Position numbers and translations under genes: made by a program | Shown here: piece by piece, positions 6,629-9,534 of the stretch | Position numbering within the stretch: position 1 is the stretch's first letter | Layout: the number at the start of each line of letters is the position of its first letter | From: an uncultured Micrococcales bacterium | GTDB lineage: Bacteria; Actinomycetota; Actinomycetes; S36-B12; GCA-2699445 | Length of the DNA: 9,534 bases | Assembly: GCA_903915555.1 (NCBI GenBank) | Contig: CAIWTL010000186.1 | Location: 1-9,534 of the forward strand | Reading direction: 5' to 3' | The notes under the pieces: generated by a model | What the model was told of the DNA's origin: nothing | The model's database searches: none | What the model saw: the letters and a program-made list of their open reading frames with translations, nothing else

Positions 6629-7852
6629 ATGAGTGACCACACCACGTTGCTGATCACGATCAGCGGTCGTGACCGCCCCGGCCTCAGCGCGCAGGTCTTC
6701 GACGCGCTCGGCGGCGACGTGATGGATGTCGGACAGTCGGTGCTCCAGGACCGGCTCGTCCTGCTGATCCTGCTCCGACTGCCGCCCGACGATGTCGCGT
6801 CACTGACCCGGTCGCTCCAGGCCGTGGCCGCGGAACTCGACCTCGACGTGGACATCAGCGTCACCGACGGCAGTGACGAGCGACACCGCGGGGTACGCCA
6901 CCACATCACTGTCCTCGCGAGCCCGCTCGCCCCGCGCCACGTGTCGGCCGTGTCCCGCGCCGTGGCCTCGTCGGGGGGAAACATCGAACGTATCGACCGG
7001 GTGGCCGGCTACCCGGTCACCGCCGTCGAGTTCGTCACGGCCCACGCCGACCCCGACGCCCTGCGTACCGCCGTCACCGACACCGCCCGCGAGGAGGGCA
7101 TCGATGTGTCGATCCAGCCCGCGGGCCTGGACCGTTTCGGGCGCCGTCTCGTCGTCCTGGACGTCGACTCGACGCTCATCCAGGACGAGGTCATCGAACT
7201 CCTGGCCGCGCGGACGGGCAACATCGACGCGGTCGCCGAGATCACCGAGCGGGCCATGCGGGGGGAGATCGACTTCGCCAGCTCGCTGACCGAACGCGTC
7301 GCGCTGCTGCGGGGCGCACCGGAGTCGGTCATCGACGAGGCACGCGCGCAGGTCAGGCTGACCCCGGGAGCCCGCACACTGTGCCGGACCCTGATGCGAC
7401 TCGGGCACGAGGTCGCCCTCGTCAGCGGAGGCTTCGCGGAGGTCGTGGAGCCACTTGCCGAACAACTCGGGGTGCGTCATGTCCGGGCGAACCGGCTCGA
7501 GGTCCACGACGGCCGATTGACGGGGCGCGTCGCCGGGCCGATCGTCGATCGGGCGGGCAAGGCGGACGCCCTGCGCGGATTCGCCGCCGAGTTGGGGATC
7601 CCCCTGGAACGCACCGTGGCCATCGGAGACGGTGCGAACGATCTCGACATGATGAGCGCCGCCGGCCTGGGCGTGGCCTTCAACGCCAAGCCCCTCGTGC
7701 GGCAGGCCGCGGACACGTCGGTGAATGTGCCCTTCCTGGACTCCGTGCTCTTCCTCCTCGGGATCCACCGCGAGGACATCGAAGCCGCCGACGCGGACGG
7801 CGGGATCCCTGGGTCAGCCGCGGGGTACGGCGAAGTGGGTCAGGACCGCTGA
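6629..7852 (+). CDS. serB: Phosphoserine phosphatase with two N-terminal ACT domains (SerB2 type)
   Basis: SerB hydrolyses O-phospho-L-serine to serine, the last step of serine biosynthesis, in the cytosol. At 407 residues it matches mycobacterial SerB2 (about 409). The first ACT domain covers roughly 5-80 (LLITISGRDRPGLSAQVFDAL, the usual GRDRPG loop) and the second roughly 91-165. The HAD phosphatase domain follows, with motif I DVDSTLIQDE (nucleophile D178, acid/base D180), motif II SGGF with S266, motif III K311, and motif IV GDGANDLDMM with D334 and D338. All catalytic residues are present. In mycobacterial SerB2 the ACT domains mediate serine feedback and oligomerisation; the same is expected here. 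The ATG has a weak AAGG 4 bases upstream. A promoter-like pair stands just before it. The last 13 codons, including the stop, overlap the opposing phosphatase gene. The C-terminal tail after about 385 is Gly/Asp-rich and probably disordered. Confidence 0.97.
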   Translation: MSDHTTLLITISGRDRPGLSAQVFDALGGDVMDVGQSVLQDRLVLLILLRLPPDDVASLTRSLQAVAAELDLDVDISVTDGSDERHRGVRHHITVLASPLAPRHVSAVSRAVASSGGNIERIDRVAGYPVTAVEFVTAHADPDALRTAVTDTAREEGIDVSIQPAGLDRFGRRLVVLDVDSTLIQDEVIELLAARTGNIDAVAEITERAMRGEIDFASSLTERVALLRGAPESVIDEARAQVRLTPGARTLCRTLMRLGHEVALVSGGFAEVVEPLAEQLGVRHVRANRLEVHDGRLTGRVAGPIVDRAGKADALRGFAAELGIPLERTVAIGDGANDLDMMSAAGLGVAFNAKPLVRQAADTSVNVPFLDSVLFLLGIHREDIEAADADGGIPGSAAGYGEVGQDR

Positions 7853-8323
7853 GCCGGGCGTGACGTCGGCCCACGGTGTGGTCAACTGCAGCACCGCGAT
7901 CCCCGCCGTGGGGTACTTGATCGCCATCATCGAGCGTGCGACGGGATCGCTGTCGGGACCCGAGAGGGACGCTGCCAGGTCCTCACAGCCGGGGTTGTGT
8001 CCCACGAGCACCGCGGTCGAGATCTCGGGGCCGACGGTCCGTACGACGTTCAGCAGGGTGGCGCCGTCGGCCGCGTAGATGTCCGGCTCGAGGACCATCG
8101 GAACGGTTCCGCCCAATTCCGGGGCGACAAGACCCCAGGTCTGCCGGGTGCGTTCCGCGGGTGAGACGACCGCGAGGCCCGGCACCTCCCCGAGCTCCTG
8201 GGACAGCCACGTACCGGCGGCGGGCGCATCGCGACGGCCGCGGTGGTTGAGGGGGCGGTCCTCGTCGGCGACCCCGAGGGGCCAGGCCGACTTCGCGTGA
8301 CGCAGGATGACGAGCGTGGGCAT
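7814..8323 (-). CDS. SixA-type histidine phosphatase family protein
   Basis: This 169-residue protein belongs to the histidine phosphatase (phosphoglycerate mutase-like) superfamily. Catalysis goes through a phosphohistidine on H9 in LVILRHAKSAW. Partner residues are R8, R58 within SPAERTRQT, and H109 in VLVGHNPGCEDL. The RHAKS form and short length are typical of SixA-like proteins, not of the larger phosphoglycerate mutases. E. coli SixA dephosphorylates phosphohistidine proteins, but the substrate here is unknown. The frame stays open upstream to a GTG at 8374. I chose ATG 8323 because the family starts with MPTLVILRHA-type sequence directly, AGGA lies 7 bases before it, and the longer form would run into the divergent gene. 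The 3' end overlaps serB by 39 bp tail to tail. Confidence 0.92.
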   Translation of the reverse strand: MPTLVILRHAKSAWPLGVADEDRPLNHRGRRDAPAAGTWLSQELGEVPGLAVVSPAERTRQTWGLVAPELGGTVPMVLEPDIYAADGATLLNVVRTVGPEISTAVLVGHNPGCEDLAASLSGPDSDPVARSMMAIKYPTAGIAVLQLTTPWADVTPGSAVLTHFAVPRG

Positions 8324-8338
8324 GCCGACATCCTGACG

Positions 8339-8356
8339 CATCCTGCTGGCAGGATG
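8339..8356. repeat. Perfect palindrome, 8-bp arms (CATCCTGC/GCAGGATG) around TG
   Basis: The arms are 8339-8346 and 8349-8356, separated by 2 bases. It fills half of the 38-bp gap between the divergent histidine phosphatase and TldD-family starts. The hexamer CAGGAT occurs on the plus strand at 8350-8355 and on the minus strand at 8340-8345 and 8330-8335. A dyad this tight with a 2-base loop fits an operator better than a terminator. No regulator is identified. Confidence 0.5.
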
Positions 8357-8361
8357 ATCCG

Positions 8362-9534
8362 ATGGTCGACCCACAGGAGCTGGCGCAGGCCGCCCTCGCG
8401 GCGACCGCCGACTGCGACCACGTCGACGTCAGGCTGGTGCACACCCGCACGGCCATGCACAGCCACCGCGACCGTGAGGCGGTGGCCGACATCGACCATG
8501 ACACCGTCGGTCTGGGCATCAGGGTCATCCGTGACGGGGCCTGGGGCTTCGCGGCCACCGACATCCTGTCCCCCCAGGGAGCTGCCGCGGCGGCGGCCAC
8601 GGCGTCCCACCTCGCTGCCGTCACCGCCCCCACCGCGACCACCCCGGTGCGCCTCGCTCCCGAACCCGTCCACCGCGGGGAGTGGCGCACACCCCACCGG
8701 ATCGACCCCTTCGATGTGCCCGCCGCCCGACGCGCGGACTTCCTCGCCGAGGGGTGCGCGCTGCTGCTGTCCCATCCGGATGTCCAGCACGTCGAAGCAG
8801 AGGCGACCGCGGTGCGCGAGGAGACCTGGTACTTCGACTCCGCCGGCTCGTCGCTGCACCAGATACGTGTTCGGGTCCAGGCCGAGTTCACCGCCGTGCA
8901 CACGGACCGCGGTCGCTTCGAGACGTTGCGGACCCTGGCGCCGCCCACCGCGCGGGGCTGGGAGTACCTCGCCGAGGGCGACGGACACGACTGGGACGCC
9001 GAACTGGCCGAGCTGCCCGCACACCTGAGGGCGAAGGTGTCGGCACCGTCGGTGGAACCGGGGCGGTACACCCTCGTGCTCCACCCCACCAACCTGTGGC
9101 TGACCATCCACGAGTCGGTCGCCCACGCCACCGAGTACGACCGGATCAAGGGCTACGAGGCCAACTATGCGGGCACGAGTTTCGTCCGCCCCGACGACGT
9201 AGGGAACCTGCGCTACGGCTCGGACCTGATGACGGTGCGCGCCGACCGCCTCGCACCGACCGGGTTGGCGACGACGGCGTGGGACGACGAGGGCGTCGCG
9301 GCGCGCGAATGGGACCTGATCCGCGACGGAACCCTGGTCGACGTCCAGTTGGACCGCGCGATGGCCGCCGAACTGGGGCGCCCCACCAGCAACGGCTGCG
9401 CCTACGCGGACTCCGGCGAGCACGTGCCGCTGCAGCGCATGCCCAACGTCAACCTGGCGCCCGATCCGGCAGGCGGCTCGCTGGCGGATCTGGTGGCAGG
9501 TGTCGAGGACGGGATCCTCGTCGTCGGCGACAAC
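8362..9534 (+). CDS. TldD/PmbA-family zinc metalloprotease (runs off the right edge)
   Basis: The frame is open for 391 codons from ATG 8362 to the window end without a stop. The family is usually about 450-510 residues, so most of the gene is present. The metal-binding motif HExxxH appears as HESVAH at residues 250-255 (LTIHESVAHATEYDR), followed by GYEANYAGTSF and REWDLIRDG. Near the edge is GILVVGDN, a typical late TldD segment. E. coli TldD and PmbA form a heterodimeric peptidase that removes the microcin B17 leader and degrades CcdA. The HExxxH-bearing subunit is the TldD-type one. A PmbA-like partner would be expected just downstream, outside the window. No peptide precursor is visible here. 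The start is 38 bp from the divergent phosphatase start, with CAGGAT 6 bases upstream acting as either ribosome site (AGGA) or -10 element. The family is firm, the substrate unknown. Confidence 0.93.
   Translation, partial: MVDPQELAQAALAATADCDHVDVRLVHTRTAMHSHRDREAVADIDHDTVGLGIRVIRDGAWGFAATDILSPQGAAAAAATASHLAAVTAPTATTPVRLAPEPVHRGEWRTPHRIDPFDVPAARRADFLAEGCALLLSHPDVQHVEAEATAVREETWYFDSAGSSLHQIRVRVQAEFTAVHTDRGRFETLRTLAPPTARGWEYLAEGDGHDWDAELAELPAHLRAKVSAPSVEPGRYTLVLHPTNLWLTIHESVAHATEYDRIKGYEANYAGTSFVRPDDVGNLRYGSDLMTVRADRLAPTGLATTAWDDEGVAAREWDLIRDGTLVDVQLDRAMAAELGRPTSNGCAYADSGEHVPLQRMPNVNLAPDPAGGSLADLVAGVEDGILVVGDN

Noticed and set aside
4807..6984. 725-codon open frame on the minus strand
   Set aside because: It crosses the ABC ATPase, the unknown gene and serB in other frames, is Ser/Arg/Pro-rich and has no motif. 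It is a frame shadow produced by high GC.
8324..8374. GTG 8374 as start of the histidine phosphatase
   Set aside because: It would add 17 non-family residues and run past the divergent TldD-family start.
8050..9423. 457-codon minus-strand frame opposite the TldD-family gene, and a similar one at 7983-9149
   Set aside because: The plus strand carries a clear HExxxH metalloprotease through this region. The opposing frames show no recognisable domain.
1..9534. Search for tRNA, rRNA, CRISPR, insertion sequences, phage genes and riboswitches
   Set aside because: No repeat array, transposase-like protein or structured RNA signature was seen. Coding density is nearly complete, and no gene-free stretch exceeds 62 bp.

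Overview
This is a gene-dense, very GC-rich stretch (third codon positions almost all G or C) from an actinobacterium. It holds nine genes and has no rRNA, tRNA, mobile element or CRISPR array. Frequent GTG starts, TANNNT -10 boxes placed 6-9 bases before start codons, a SerB with two ACT domains of about 410 residues (mycobacterial SerB2 type), and serB lying beside a lone ABC ATPase all point to the Mycobacteriales (Corynebacterium, Dietzia, Gordonia, Mycobacterium and relatives). From memory, M. tuberculosis has the same serB2/ABC-ATPase pair (Rv3042c/Rv3041c). I cannot fix the genus from this window.

Left block (1-5801, all minus strand): one probable operon of six genes, transcribed right to left. 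In order these are a solitary ABC-type ATPase, a TrmH/SpoU-family 2'-O-methyltransferase, a Nudix-fold protein with a degenerate Nudix box (DUF4916-like), phosphotransacetylase (pta), acetate kinase (ackA), and the 5' part of miaB, which runs off the left edge. Gaps are 19 and 13 bp, then two 4-base GTGA stop/start overlaps, then 13 bp. Pta and AckA interconvert acetyl-CoA, acetyl phosphate and acetate/ATP. The flanking RNA-modification genes and the Nudix-like protein are apparently co-transcribed with this overflow pathway.

Middle (5802-7852): a 62-bp divergent intergenic region carries a TANNNT box for each direction, placed as expected for leaderless mRNAs. To the right lie a conserved actinobacterial protein of unknown function and then serB, the last step of serine biosynthesis, which has its own recognisable -35/-10 promoter.

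Right block (7814-9534): serB overlaps tail-to-tail, by 39 bp, with a SixA-type histidine phosphatase on the minus strand. That gene is divergent from a TldD/PmbA-family metalloprotease gene running off the right edge. Only 38 bp separate the two start codons, and this gap holds an 8-bp-arm palindrome and three CAGGAT hexamers spaced exactly 10 bp apart.

Overall this is ordinary core metabolism and housekeeping. I see no clear new defence, mobile or biosynthetic system. The most interesting items are the phased CAGGAT/palindrome region, the Nudix-like protein translationally coupled to pta-ackA, and the unknown protein next to serB.
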